A DNA stretch of 64,000 nt, from NCBI RefSeq assembly GCF_024529975.1, contig NZ_AP024897.1, forward strand, positions 2,914,001 through 2,978,000, written 5' to 3'. This document shows, piece after piece, positions 1 to 9,707 of the stretch. The first letter of the stretch is position 1. Each line of letters opens with the position of its first letter. The notes beneath the pieces are model-generated. The model did not search any database, was not told the origin of the DNA, and saw nothing but the letters and a program-made list of their open reading frames with translations. The stretch is from Vibrio quintilis. Its GTDB lineage: Bacteria; Pseudomonadota; Gammaproteobacteria; Enterobacterales; Vibrionaceae. The position numbers were made by a program, and so were the translations under genes.

Positions 1-3000
1 GGCAGGTCTTCAAAGCCATACATAGCCGCACCCACAAGACAGTTGCAATCAAATTTCTGACTTTCAACCCGGATGAACCAGCGGAAAAGCGGCAACGCAG
101 TATTGCCCGTTTCCACCGTGAATGCGATCTTGTCCGGCGGCTCAATCACCCGAATATTGTCTCGCTGATGGATAAAGGCCAGCAAGGCAGTGACCTGCTT
201 TACGCCGTATATGAATTTGTTGATGGCGTCACACTCAAAGCGCATCTCGCCACCCATGGCCCTATGCCACCTACAGAGGCTGCCGAGGTGATGGCCTGTG
301 TGCTGGATGCACTGGCACATGCCCATGAACAGGGCATCATTCACCGGGATATCAAACCCGCCAACATTATGCTTTACCATGTTGGTGCCAAGCGTCATGT
401 CAAAGTACTGGACTTTGGTATCGGCACTTTCAAGCATGACGCCCGGCAGGAAAATTATCAGACTCTGACCCTGACACAGGAAACACTTGGCACACCAACC
501 TACAGTGCTCCGGAGCAACTACGGGGCGAACCAGTCCTGCCGCAGACGGATCTGTATATCTGGGGGCTGGTTTTTCTGGAATGTTTAACCGGCTCACCGA
601 CCATTCAGGGCAAAAGTCTGGCCGCCATATTTCATCAGCAACTGAGTACTGCCAATGTGCCTCTTGGACCTTTGGCCGGTCACCACTCCGCACTGTTCTT
701 CCGGCGTATTCTGAATAAAAAGCCATTGGAACGGCCCGGCAATACCGTAGAAGTGTATCAGGAATTTCGTCAGCTCCACTTTGCGGATTTAACTCCCGGC
801 CTTGCCCATTCCCGCCTCTCAGACGTCAGTCAGGAGTTCACCGAAATCAACCCGGCGCAAATCTCTTACTCTCAGCTCACAGAACGAAAACAGATCCCGG
901 TGTTGAGTGTGATATTAACGCATCATCGTCTTGAATCACCACAATCAAAGGATTCGTCTCCGGCAGCGCAGGATATTCCGGATATGATACATACAGACCA
1001 GATTCACCAGTGTATCGATATCGCCGTACGTTACGGTGCCACGCATGTCGGCACATTAGGTGACACCCTTCTGTTTTATTTTGGTTATCCGGTCGCAGGT
1101 GACAATGACAGCAGACTCTGCGCCCGAACAGCCCTTGATTTGTGGCATAACCTTGAGGCCAGACAGGAACAGCTAACCACCCTGCATGGTCTGAAGAGTG
1201 AGATGCAAACCGGGATCCACACCGGCATGATGTGCAGTATTGATGGCGGATTACCGGAAGGCAATGTTGCCAGCCATGCCATGCAGCTCGCCCGGATGGC
1301 TTCTCCCGGTCAGATTGTCTGTTCTGCACAGGTCAGGGCTCTGCTGGAGAACCAGCTGATTTTTGAACCGCTTCCCGACCCTCCCCTTTCCGGCATATCG
1401 CCACTGTATTTATTGCAGGGAGAACAGTTATCCGAAGCCTTTGGTTTTTTGCGCAGCACTCAAAAACACCGGGCTTTCTTTGGCCGTGAAGCGATACTCG
1501 AACAGCTTGTCAGTGAGATTGAACCGCCCGAACATCAACGAAATCATCAACGGCGGCTCATTCATATCCGGGGAGAAGCCGGGATTGGTAAGTCACGGTT
1601 ACTGTTTGAACTCAATGAAAGATTGCCTCACCAGACACATCTGATTCTGCAATGTCTGCCTGAATATCAAAATAATGCGCTGCACCCGGTGCTGAACCTG
1701 CTCATGAGTCGCTGCCGGCTGAATCATCCGGACGGATATGAACATCTGTATCAGGCGACAGAGGTATTGCCTTTCGGGACCGGGGACAGGCGCAGGTGCC
1801 TTGCTGTTGTTTGGATCTGGTGTCATCCGCACTCACAGGCCTTAGCCGCCATCAGCCTGACAGAGGAAAAACAGCACCGTCAGCGACTGGCAAATATGTC
1901 ACTGAAACAACAGCGGGAATGCTTGTTCCTGTCGCTCAGCTATCTGTTATGTCAGCCTGCGCATCTGCCAGCCTCTGAAGAATCCCGGCACTGGTTGTTC
2001 ATTTGCGAAGACTTACACTGGGCCGATCCAACCACCATTGCGTTCATCCGCTACTTCATTGAATCAGACCCGTTTACCACAGGAAACTTCCGGTGGCTCA
2101 ATACCTCAAGGGAGGTTTTACCGGCAGAACTTGACGGCCCGCCAGCCCGGAAGCATGCACCTGTAAAAACATCAGTTGTAAAAACATCAGTTGTAAAACT
2201 AACACTCGATAAACTCAGCTATCAGGAATGCCGGCGTTTTATCTTTTACCTGTTTGATCACCAGGCGGTCAGTGACAAAGTGATTGACCTGATCATCGGG
2301 CGCTGTGATGGCAACCCGTTATTTTTAGAAGAACTGGTCAGTTATATCCTTAGCCGGGAGATCGTTCGTCCGGTCCGTGGCTGCATTGAATTTGTGGTTG
2401 ATGAGCCCGGTATTCATGTGCCGGAAACCCTGAGAGAGTCATTACAGTATCAGCTCGATCATCTGACGTTTGCCAAAGACACCGCCTTGCTGGCCGCATC
2501 CATTGGCCGCACCTTCAGTGAAACACTGCTTTTCTGTGCATCAGATAAAGAAAAAAATCAGGTTCAGGCCGATTTGGATGAACTGCAACGCACCGGTCTG
2601 ATCCTGATTCAGCGTCATGTGGAAGATAATCAATATGTCTTTCAGCACGCGCTGATCCGGGACGCTATTTATGAAAGTGCCACCAGTCATCAAAACATTC
2701 ATCAGAAAATTGCACTGGCGCTTGAAAAGTTGTCCGCCGACATATCCCATCCGGCGGCTCTGCTGGCTCAGCACTGGGCGAAAACCGGCACACCAGAGCA
2801 GGCAATTCCCTATTATCTTCAGGCTGGCGAAACATCTTCCGGTACTTTTGCTGTAGAGGATGCCATCCATTATTTCAGTAATGCCTTGTCCCTGATTCAG
2901 AATCAGCTCAATGCTGATGACAGGAAAACAGTGCCGGGAGACGCTGCAGATCCGGAATTACTTCACCAGCAAAAAGTCACCGCCCATACGGGGCTTGCCG

Positions 3001-4097
3001 ATAATTTCCTGCAATCAGCCCGGCACGAAGATTCACGGCATCATTATCTGGCTGCAATACAGGAGACGGAAGCGAGCGACCCGCTGACCAGTGCGAAACT
3101 CTGCATCAAATACAGCCGGTCACTGGAAACAATGCACCATCATACCGAAGCGCTGGCGGCACATGATCAGGCAGAACAGCTGCTGAACCACCAGACAAAC
3201 AGAGACCGGGAATGGTGGCAGATCTGGCTGAATATTCAGGTTACCAGACTCGCAGTCTATTACTGGCGTAATGATGTACAAGCCATGCGCCGGCTCATTG
3301 ACATCATTACCCCGGAAATCGACCACATTCATGATCCTTTCTCCAAAGCCTGCTTTTATGATGCGCAATTGCAGCTTCAGTTCAGACAAACCCGCTACAG
3401 GATGAGCGATGATGATGTTGAGATCGCGGATAAAGCGTATCAGGCTTCACTGGAAACCAACCATACCGGGCAGCAAATTCACAGTTTATTCAGCCTCGGC
3501 GTCTGCTGCATGTTCAGCCAGCACTATGATGATGCAGATGTTTATCTTCATCAGGCACTGGAACGTTCAGATAAGGAGTCAGATGCCACTCAAAAAACCC
3601 GCTGCTTATCTTATCTGGCACTGTTATACCGCATCAATGGCAATCCTGAAGCCACACAAAATTTCGCCACCCAGGCAATGGCCTGTGCTGAGGCATCTGA
3701 GATGCAGGACTATATCGCGTTAGCGAGCGCCAATCTGGCATGGGTCGCTTACAGGCAGAAATCATCTCAACAGGCAATGCCGCTGCTGAAAAGATGTCTC
3801 GCTATCTGGCAGGATTTTTCGGCTGAGTTCCCGTTTCCGCTGCAATGGGTTGCCCTGCTGGTCGAGCTCGATCTGATGATCCTCTCAAACCGGCTTGTTC
3901 ATGATGCCCGCCCGGCACCGCGTCTGACTGAAATCATAACCACGCTCACCGGTTCAGATCAGCACTTACTCCCGGACCTCATCATGACACCGCTCAACGC
4001 GGCACTCAGGCAGATACAGAAAACACAGAATCCGGCGCTTTACCATTCGTCAGTTCATCAGGCTTTGAATCACGCGAAAAAGCTGGGTTATCTCTGA
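1..4097 (+). CDS. Kinase/cyclase/ATPase fusion protein of TOMM type (5' partial)
   Basis: The reading frame is open from base 3, so the gene starts outside the window. The VAIK lysine motif lies near 42-53, HRDIKPAN at 342-365 and DFG at 411-419, giving an active-looking Ser/Thr kinase domain. A cyclase-like region follows (about 890-1390). Then comes a P-loop ATPase module with GEAGIGKS at 1572-1595 and an HWADP Walker-B-like segment near 2020. The last third is helical repeat sequence of TPR type. This order matches the 'TOMM system kinase/cyclase fusion' family, known near thiazole/oxazole peptide clusters. It is followed after 18 bases by an unknown gene and then by YcaO and TfuA, so it is probably the sensor or regulator of that modification operon. 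A 15-bp in-frame tandem duplication at 2163-2192 adds one extra TSVVK-type unit. The family call is from memory of the architecture. Confidence 0.85.
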   Translation, partial: QVFKAIHSRTHKTVAIKFLTFNPDEPAEKRQRSIARFHRECDLVRRLNHPNIVSLMDKGQQGSDLLYAVYEFVDGVTLKAHLATHGPMPPTEAAEVMACVLDALAHAHEQGIIHRDIKPANIMLYHVGAKRHVKVLDFGIGTFKHDARQENYQTLTLTQETLGTPTYSAPEQLRGEPVLPQTDLYIWGLVFLECLTGSPTIQGKSLAAIFHQQLSTANVPLGPLAGHHSALFFRRILNKKPLERPGNTVEVYQEFRQLHFADLTPGLAHSRLSDVSQEFTEINPAQISYSQLTERKQIPVLSVILTHHRLESPQSKDSSPAAQDIPDMIHTDQIHQCIDIAVRYGATHVGTLGDTLLFYFGYPVAGDNDSRLCARTALDLWHNLEARQEQLTTLHGLKSEMQTGIHTGMMCSIDGGLPEGNVASHAMQLARMASPGQIVCSAQVRALLENQLIFEPLPDPPLSGISPLYLLQGEQLSEAFGFLRSTQKHRAFFGREAILEQLVSEIEPPEHQRNHQRRLIHIRGEAGIGKSRLLFELNERLPHQTHLILQCLPEYQNNALHPVLNLLMSRCRLNHPDGYEHLYQATEVLPFGTGDRRRCLAVVWIWCHPHSQALAAISLTEEKQHRQRLANMSLKQQRECLFLSLSYLLCQPAHLPASEESRHWLFICEDLHWADPTTIAFIRYFIESDPFTTGNFRWLNTSREVLPAELDGPPARKHAPVKTSVVKTSVVKLTLDKLSYQECRRFIFYLFDHQAVSDKVIDLIIGRCDGNPLFLEELVSYILSREIVRPVRGCIEFVVDEPGIHVPETLRESLQYQLDHLTFAKDTALLAASIGRTFSETLLFCASDKEKNQVQADLDELQRTGLILIQRHVEDNQYVFQHALIRDAIYESATSHQNIHQKIALALEKLSADISHPAALLAQHWAKTGTPEQAIPYYLQAGETSSGTFAVEDAIHYFSNALSLIQNQLNADDRKTVPGDAADPELLHQQKVTAHTGLADNFLQSARHEDSRHHYLAAIQETEASDPLTSAKLCIKYSRSLETMHHHTEALAAHDQAEQLLNHQTNRDREWWQIWLNIQVTRLAVYYWRNDVQAMRRLIDIITPEIDHIHDPFSKACFYDAQLQLQFRQTRYRMSDDDVEIADKAYQASLETNHTGQQIHSLFSLGVCCMFSQHYDDADVYLHQALERSDKESDATQKTRCLSYLALLYRINGNPEATQNFATQAMACAEASEMQDYIALASANLAWVAYRQKSSQQAMPLLKRCLAIWQDFSAEFPFPLQWVALLVELDLMILSNRLVHDARPAPRLTEIITTLTGSDQHLLPDLIMTPLNAALRQIQKTQNPALYHSSVHQALNHAKKLGYL

Positions 4098-4115
4098 TTC
4101 AAAAAGGAGGAAAAA

Positions 4116-5153
4116 ATGAAAGTCGCAATACAAAGCCCTTACGTTGATAACAACGGGTATTTAACCATGCATTCTCAGGATCTGTTCATCATTCGGGATC
4201 ATGGCAGAACAGCGACCTTAGTCGAATATGAAAACTACATAAACAGAGAAGAAGATAAAAGAAGGGGAGCAAAACTGGACGAGGATGAAGAAAAAAACAC
4301 ACAACAGGATAAACTAAATATCAAACCCGCACTGATAGAGTGGTGCTACGACGAATCCAATTATCATTTTTTCTTCAAAACAAAAAATGGTTTTCATCCG
4401 ATGAACATGACAGGACCGGTCCTGACCAAGGTGCTCCCGTGGAATCTGAAAAAAAAGAATACCCACTACCCGGAAGGATTCCCGGAAAATGTTCAATTAG
4501 AGCCCGGATACATCCTTGACCTGCGTATACTCCAGCTCAATCGTCTTTTCTCTCCTGCAGAAGAAAGTACAGAGAATAAACCACCATTAGAATTCATAAG
4601 AGACACAGAAATAACGGGGTTAAAAGACTTATTCCCGGATTCAAGGGTCAAACATGGGATTGAATTCCCGCCTGTCAGCATCACCAATCAGGCAATTGCA
4701 CCCATCGAAGAAAATCTATATATCATTTCCTATGTCAACCCGCTGAGAGCCAGAGATAATCATAGTTTCTATCCCTATCACATCCATTATATCAGCGCCG
4801 AACAGCTGGACCAGCTCAGCAGTGGATCGGCTGAATTTGATCTGCTGGCAGACCGGGATTTAGAACTGGATGATTTACATATCAATACCACTGAGGGAAT
4901 TCATGAGATCATCAGGGAAAAAGGAAGGAAAGAAGTTGTAAAACGCATGAACAGAGCAGCCGCCCAGGTGCTCGCACGTTACTTCCGGGACACTGGTGTT
5001 CAGGTTGGCGCTATCAACCCCAAGGATATCAACGTTGAAGTGCCGAAACAGAACAAGCTACAATCCGAAAGCGTTGATAGCAGCAGGCTCGATGCCAAAG
5101 AGAAGAATGATGGCACAATTTGTATGGTAGCCAATTTACGTAGTTTCCTTTAA
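4116..5153 (+). CDS. Unknown 345-residue protein in YcaO/TfuA operon
   Basis: I do not recognise this protein. It starts at an ATG preceded by a strong AAAAGGAGG ribosome site, 18 bases after the kinase stop. It is hydrophilic and charged, with no signal peptide or membrane segment. An acidic/lysine-rich stretch lies near residues 45-65 and a basic helix (IIREKGRKEVVKRMNRAA) near 268-285. The C-terminus, ending in ICMVANLRSFL, is preceded by a polar linker. Its place between the kinase fusion and YcaO suggests a partner or substrate of the modification enzymes, but it is much longer than a usual RiPP precursor. A structural or docking role is as likely. Confidence 0.75.
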   Translation: MKVAIQSPYVDNNGYLTMHSQDLFIIRDHGRTATLVEYENYINREEDKRRGAKLDEDEEKNTQQDKLNIKPALIEWCYDESNYHFFFKTKNGFHPMNMTGPVLTKVLPWNLKKKNTHYPEGFPENVQLEPGYILDLRILQLNRLFSPAEESTENKPPLEFIRDTEITGLKDLFPDSRVKHGIEFPPVSITNQAIAPIEENLYIISYVNPLRARDNHSFYPYHIHYISAEQLDQLSSGSAEFDLLADRDLELDDLHINTTEGIHEIIREKGRKEVVKRMNRAAAQVLARYFRDTGVQVGAINPKDINVEVPKQNKLQSESVDSSRLDAKEKNDGTICMVANLRSFL

Positions 5154-5178
5154 ACAATAATAAACCAGCCATGAAAAC

Positions 5179-5200
5179 CGGGCGGTTTCCAACCCGCCCG
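5179..5200 (+). terminator. Hairpin between the unknown gene and ycaO
   Basis: Seven-base arms CGGGCGG (5179-5185) and CCGCCCG (5194-5200) enclose an 8-base loop in the 77-base gap upstream of the YcaO start. There is no clear T-run after it, so it may be a weak attenuator or an mRNA stabiliser that sets the enzyme level relative to the upstream genes. Confidence 0.4.
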
Positions 5201-5230
5201 ACTAAAATACTTCGTCAGAAAAGGAATAAG

Positions 5231-6547
5231 ATGTCACTAAAAACTTACCAGCGAGGCACCCACCGGGCCTGTACCCCACAGGCAACTTACGAAAAAATCT
5301 CTCCGTGGCTGCTGCATATGGGCATTACCCGGGTGGCTAATATTACCGGCCTTGACCGGATTGGTGTGCCCGTTGTCACAGTCTGCCGGCCTGACTCATG
5401 TGCTATCTCGGTGGCACAGGGGAAAGGGCTCGATCTGATCTCAGCCAAAGTGTCCGGCATCATGGAAGCCATTGAGAGCTTTCATGGCGAACATATTGAC
5501 CTGCCACTAAGACGCGCCAGTTATCATGAACTCTGCCAACAGCAGGCCGCGATTGATGTTGGCTCACTGCCCGGACTATCCTTCAGCCAGTTCAGTGAAC
5601 ATGCCCGGATACTGTGGGTGGAAGGCCAGGATCTGCAGACCCGGCAGCCGCTGTTTGTTCCCTATGAAATCGTCCATTGCGATTACACTCTGCCCCTGCC
5701 TGCCGGGAGTGGCTCGTTTGTTATGAGCACCAACGGTCTGGCCTCCGGTAATACTTATGAAGAAGCCGTGGTGCATGGTTTGTGTGAAGTGATTGAACGC
5801 GATGCCCTGACGCTGTGGTTTATTGAGCAGAGGTTTACAGAACAGAGGTTTACAGAACAGGGGGCCATTGAAAAACAGCACACTCCCGCCACGGACAACC
5901 GTCTGATCGATCTCGCTTCAGTGGATGATGTTGCGTGCCGCCAGGTGCTTGATCAGTTCCATCAGGCACAGATGCAGGTTCAGGTGTGGGATATCCGCTC
6001 TGATACCGGCCTGCCCGGCTTTTTCTGCACGATTATTCCGGGCAAAACCGATGAAAACCACACCTTATGTGGCCCGGCTTATTCATCGTCCGGTTCCGGC
6101 ACCCATCCCTGCAAAGGGATTGCACTCTTAAGAGCACTAACCGAAGCGGCTCAGACCCGGCTCACTATGATATCAGGCTCCAGAGACGACATTGAAGCCA
6201 ATGATTACCGCCATGCAGAACCAGAAAACAGACCGGATGTACCCCCAGGTTCTTTGCAGAATCTACGCAGCTTCCGGGACATTCCGTCATGGTCACACGA
6301 TAGTTTTGAAGAAGATATCGCGCTGATTCTGGATAAACTCAATCAGGCGGGGATCCATCAGGTTGCGGTGGTCAATCTTGAAAAATCACCCTACCACATC
6401 CCGGTGGTCCGGGTTGTGGTACCGGGTCTGGAAGGAATTCACGGCACGCCCGGCTATGTGATGGGACAACGGGCAATGGCTTACAGAGATGCACTGAAAA
6501 AAGCAGATAAAGACAGCGACACCACCACAGGAGGGGATCACCGATGA
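5231..6547 (+). CDS. YcaO-family cyclodehydratase/thioamide synthetase
   Basis: YcaO proteins activate a peptide backbone amide with ATP to form azolines, thioamides or amidines. The ATG at 5231 is chosen over an in-frame one at 5171 because AAAGGAAT lies just upstream and the protein then begins at the usual position before the conserved core. Visible core motifs are SGIMEAIESFHGE, the NGLASGNTYEEAVVHGLCEVIERDA helix region and TEAAQTRLT. The C-terminus ends in a polar tail without the PxPxP motif of azoline-forming YcaOs that work with E1-like partners. Its partner here is the overlapping TfuA gene, a pairing known from thioamide-forming systems, so thioamidation is the leading inference. 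A 15-bp tandem duplication (5828-5857) repeats QRFTE in a variable loop. Confidence 0.88.
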   Translation: MSLKTYQRGTHRACTPQATYEKISPWLLHMGITRVANITGLDRIGVPVVTVCRPDSCAISVAQGKGLDLISAKVSGIMEAIESFHGEHIDLPLRRASYHELCQQQAAIDVGSLPGLSFSQFSEHARILWVEGQDLQTRQPLFVPYEIVHCDYTLPLPAGSGSFVMSTNGLASGNTYEEAVVHGLCEVIERDALTLWFIEQRFTEQRFTEQGAIEKQHTPATDNRLIDLASVDDVACRQVLDQFHQAQMQVQVWDIRSDTGLPGFFCTIIPGKTDENHTLCGPAYSSSGSGTHPCKGIALLRALTEAAQTRLTMISGSRDDIEANDYRHAEPENRPDVPPGSLQNLRSFRDIPSWSHDSFEEDIALILDKLNQAGIHQVAVVNLEKSPYHIPVVRVVVPGLEGIHGTPGYVMGQRAMAYRDALKKADKDSDTTTGGDHR

Positions 6548-7887
6548 GTATGATTGTATTTTGCGGCCCGACCCTCTCCCCACAGCAGGCCCTGCACATC
6601 CTGCCGGCGGATTATCGCCCGCCGGCCAAACAGGGTGACATTTATCTCGCCACGCTTGATCATCCCAAAATCATTGTGCTGATTGATGGTTTTTTTGAAA
6701 GTGTCCCTGCCGTTTGGCACAAAGAAATCCTTTATGCCATGTCGATTGGTATTCATGTTTATGGTTGTGCCAGCATGGGCGCACTCAGAGCCGCTGAACT
6801 GGCACATTTTGGTATGGAAGGCTTCGGCACAGTCTTTGAGTACTATCATCAGGGCATTCTGGAAGATGATGACGAAGTCGCACTGGTGCATGGCCCGGCA
6901 GAACTGGGATATCCGGCCGCCTCAGAGCCAATGGTGAACTTACGCGCCACACTCAGCAGTGCCGCAGAAAACCAGATCATTGACAGAGAAACCGAAGCAC
7001 AGCTGATCACCGCCCTCAAGCAAGAATGGTATCCGGATCGCAGCTACACGCAACTGCTCGCCTGCGCGGAGAATCTGTTAAGCACCGAAGCCTGGCACCA
7101 GCTGAAACAGTTCACTGAATCCCGTGCCGTAGATATCAAAAAACAGGATGCCTGCCAGTTGTTAACCCGGCTGGCGCAAATCTCAGATACTGAGCAGTTA
7201 CCGGCAAAACAGGTGTCATACCATTTTGCCCCGACGGATGCCTGGGAACGGTTAGTCGCTGAACTGAATCACCACCGCAAACTGCAACAACATGCGATCT
7301 CACCCGAAGCACTATGGCGGGAACTTAAACTCGACGGCTGTTTTTTCGAACGCAGGCAGCAGGCATTGTGCCGTAAATCCGCCCTTCGCAGCGCGCAGCG
7401 GCATCATCCGGAGCTTGAGGGAAATCCCAAACAAACTGCGCTGCTTGAGCTGGCTTTTCAGCAATCAGCCTGCGTCGGACAGGACGTCGACTTTGAGCAG
7501 TTAGGCCAGTGGCTGAATACCCAGCAACTCAGCATGACTGAATTTGACACGCTGGTGAACCGACAGGCGCTGCTGGTCTGGCTGTCTCAGATCGATCATC
7601 AGATTGAAGACGAAATGATCGATATTCTCAGACTGGATCAGACTTTTGCAGACTACCACGCCAGAATGACCGGCAAACAGCACATCCCGCAGGCTACGCT
7701 TGCAGCACTGGGAATCAATGAGGAAGAACTCTGGCAATGGTTTTTTACGGAGCGTCATCCACAGAAAGAGCCGCTCAATCCTGAACAGTGTTGGGCAGCC
7801 TTTGGTTTTCAGTCAGCAGAAGAGATGAGAAGCGCAGTGCTTCAGGACTATCAGTATTATCATTGCCGTCAATCATCATCAACGTAA
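6544..7887 (+). CDS. TfuA-like protein
   Basis: The start ATG overlaps the YcaO stop (ATGA at 6544), so the two are translationally coupled. The N-terminal 150 residues carry the TfuA core: VFCGPTLS at the start, IVLIDGFFESVPAVWHKEIL and the small-residue stretch YGCASMGALRAAEL. The remaining 280 residues are a helical extension. TfuA was named from trifolitoxin production and accompanies YcaO in peptide and McrA thioamidation, where it is thought to assist sulfur delivery or YcaO activation. No dehydrogenase, E1-like protein, sulfurtransferase or protease gene follows, so the operon is minimal on this side. Confidence 0.85.
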   Translation: MSMIVFCGPTLSPQQALHILPADYRPPAKQGDIYLATLDHPKIIVLIDGFFESVPAVWHKEILYAMSIGIHVYGCASMGALRAAELAHFGMEGFGTVFEYYHQGILEDDDEVALVHGPAELGYPAASEPMVNLRATLSSAAENQIIDRETEAQLITALKQEWYPDRSYTQLLACAENLLSTEAWHQLKQFTESRAVDIKKQDACQLLTRLAQISDTEQLPAKQVSYHFAPTDAWERLVAELNHHRKLQQHAISPEALWRELKLDGCFFERRQQALCRKSALRSAQRHHPELEGNPKQTALLELAFQQSACVGQDVDFEQLGQWLNTQQLSMTEFDTLVNRQALLVWLSQIDHQIEDEMIDILRLDQTFADYHARMTGKQHIPQATLAALGINEEELWQWFFTERHPQKEPLNPEQCWAAFGFQSAEEMRSAVLQDYQYYHCRQSSST

Positions 7888-7955
7888 ATCATCATCAGTA
7901 AAGGGCCATGGGCTTGTTTCAGCACATTTTTTCAGCACATGGCCCGCACAGTTAA

Positions 7956-7992
7956 ATGCTTCCGGTCTGAACGGCATTCATTCCGGAAGCAT
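7956..7992 (-). terminator. Inverted repeat between convergent genes
   Basis: Perfect 10-base arms ATGCTTCCGG (7956-7965) and CCGGAAGCAT (7983-7992) lie just downstream of the DUF3360 gene on the minus strand, and downstream of tfuA on the plus strand. A second IR, GGGCCATG/CATGGCCC, lies at about 7902-7945. Neither has a strong T-run, so the terminator call is tentative. Confidence 0.4.
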
Positions 7993-8001
7993 CAACCTGT
8001 C

Positions 8002-9462
8002 TTACTGCCCGATGATTGCCGGAATGCCCGGCAGTTGCCCGACCGCCGCCAGTGAACCGACACAAACCACAAATGCCAGCCCCGGAATCAGGTATTTATC
8101 TTTGGCAGAGAGAGAATCCGCACGCTCGTGGTCACCAATCAGCCCCATATTATCGAGCAGCATGGTGGTCGCCCAGCCAAAGACCGGGTTGACGAATGCA
8201 CATGCAAAAATACAGATACCGGCACTCAACGAATCTTTGTGTTTGTGAATCATCTGCATCCCGGCTTCCAGTAATGGCAGGAAAACCCCGACAATCAGTG
8301 CCACACGCAGTACAGGTTCCCACATGGCTAAATCCATCGGATACCCTAAAACGGATGCCAGAATACACATGATACCGGTCAGAATCGCCCCGCCGGGAAT
8401 CGGACGTTTGGCAATCGCCGCCGGAATCATATAGGTTCCCCAGGAAGAGGCTAAGTTACCACCACCCAGCAGAGCACCGACACCCTGACGAACCGATGCA
8501 CCAACCATCGTATCATCGACATCCATCAGTACACCTTTTGCATCTTTCGGATAGTTCAGCTCCTGAAACACCCGGTGGCCAAGATAGTCCGGTGACCACA
8601 TCGCCACCGCCAGCAACGCAAACGGAATCACCGCGATAAAGTGTTCCAGATTTGGCCAGCCTAACTGCCAGCCGGTGTCTTCTCCCCACCAGTAAAACGG
8701 ACTGAAGTGCGGCAGGCCGGGACCGGTAGTAAACGCAAAGTCAGCGCCCATGATATAAGCAACAATCCCGGCAATGGCCGAGCATAACGGTATCGCCAGC
8801 CAGCGTTTATTCACTTTAGCCAGATAAGCATAAACCATCACGGTGACACCAATCACGGCAAACGAGATATAACCATGGTCACTGCCAGTCGCCCATGCTT
8901 CGGTTTTATTAATCTGACCAATCAGCCCGACCGCACCCAGGTAGATGAGCAGGCCGCCCCGCACCCCGACGCCGGTGAGCGTCATCAGCTTGGAACCACC
9001 TTTGGTAAAGGCCAGTATTAAGCCGAACACACACACCATCAGCCCCAGCGCCAGCGGGTGCCCGCCAGCAGCCGCGATCAACGGGATGAGCGGAATCATC
9101 GGCCCGTGCGTTCCGGCCAGGTTGGCATTCGGGTTTAAGATGGCGGAGAACAGAATCACAAACAACGCGCCTGCAATCAACAACTCATAGCGCACATTTT
9201 CTGCAACAAATTCCGGGGACAGGCCAAACTGCACCGCAAATGCGGCGACCATTGCCGTTACCATCACGACTTTACCGATGGTGGCAGCCAGTGCCGGTAC
9301 CCAGTCTTCTATTTCAATGCTGTAGTCACGAAACGGCAAGTGAACACCCCAGCGCCGGAAACTCATGATTTTCAGATCATGATTTAAAAACGCTTCCCGG
9401 TTTTCAAACTCCTCTGCCTTACGACGCATATCTTTGTAAAATTTATTACCTTTTTTAGACAT
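8002..9462 (-). CDS. DUF3360 family integral membrane protein
   Basis: This 486-residue protein has a cytosolic N-terminus of about 60 residues rich in basic and acidic groups, followed by about 12 hydrophobic segments. Glycine/proline-rich breaks such as NLAGTHGPMIPLIPLIAAAGGHP and GALLGGGNLASSWGTYMIP recall the half-helices of NCS2/SulP-fold transporters. It matches my memory of DUF3360, found mainly in vibrios; the substrate is unknown. The gene stands alone, convergent with tfuA and divergent from the next signalling gene. Confidence 0.8.
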   Translation of the reverse strand: MSKKGNKFYKDMRRKAEEFENREAFLNHDLKIMSFRRWGVHLPFRDYSIEIEDWVPALAATIGKVVMVTAMVAAFAVQFGLSPEFVAENVRYELLIAGALFVILFSAILNPNANLAGTHGPMIPLIPLIAAAGGHPLALGLMVCVFGLILAFTKGGSKLMTLTGVGVRGGLLIYLGAVGLIGQINKTEAWATGSDHGYISFAVIGVTVMVYAYLAKVNKRWLAIPLCSAIAGIVAYIMGADFAFTTGPGLPHFSPFYWWGEDTGWQLGWPNLEHFIAVIPFALLAVAMWSPDYLGHRVFQELNYPKDAKGVLMDVDDTMVGASVRQGVGALLGGGNLASSWGTYMIPAAIAKRPIPGGAILTGIMCILASVLGYPMDLAMWEPVLRVALIVGVFLPLLEAGMQMIHKHKDSLSAGICIFACAFVNPVFGWATTMLLDNMGLIGDHERADSLSAKDKYLIPGLAFVVCVGSLAAVGQLPGIPAIIGQ

Positions 9463-9707
9463 TTGTTTTTCCTTATCTGAACCCGATCCTTATGATGTCC
9501 AGTCAGGCAGAACTCCGGTATCTGTCCCGGATCCGGGAAAAGGATTCACGACACCGGTCTAAGTCTGGAAAAGCCATCTCTCACATTTATTGATTTTAGT
9601 TGGTTCATCATCCAAAGTTCGTGTGTATAAGGTCTTTTCAGGAGACTTGTAACGAAGCGCACAATTTACCCATAATCACTGTAAAATCAGGCTCTGCGAA
9701 CATCAAA

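Noticed and set aside
7888..8001. Possible RiPP precursor downstream of tfuA
   Set aside because: The gap holds only inverted repeats; no short frame with a ribosome site is present.
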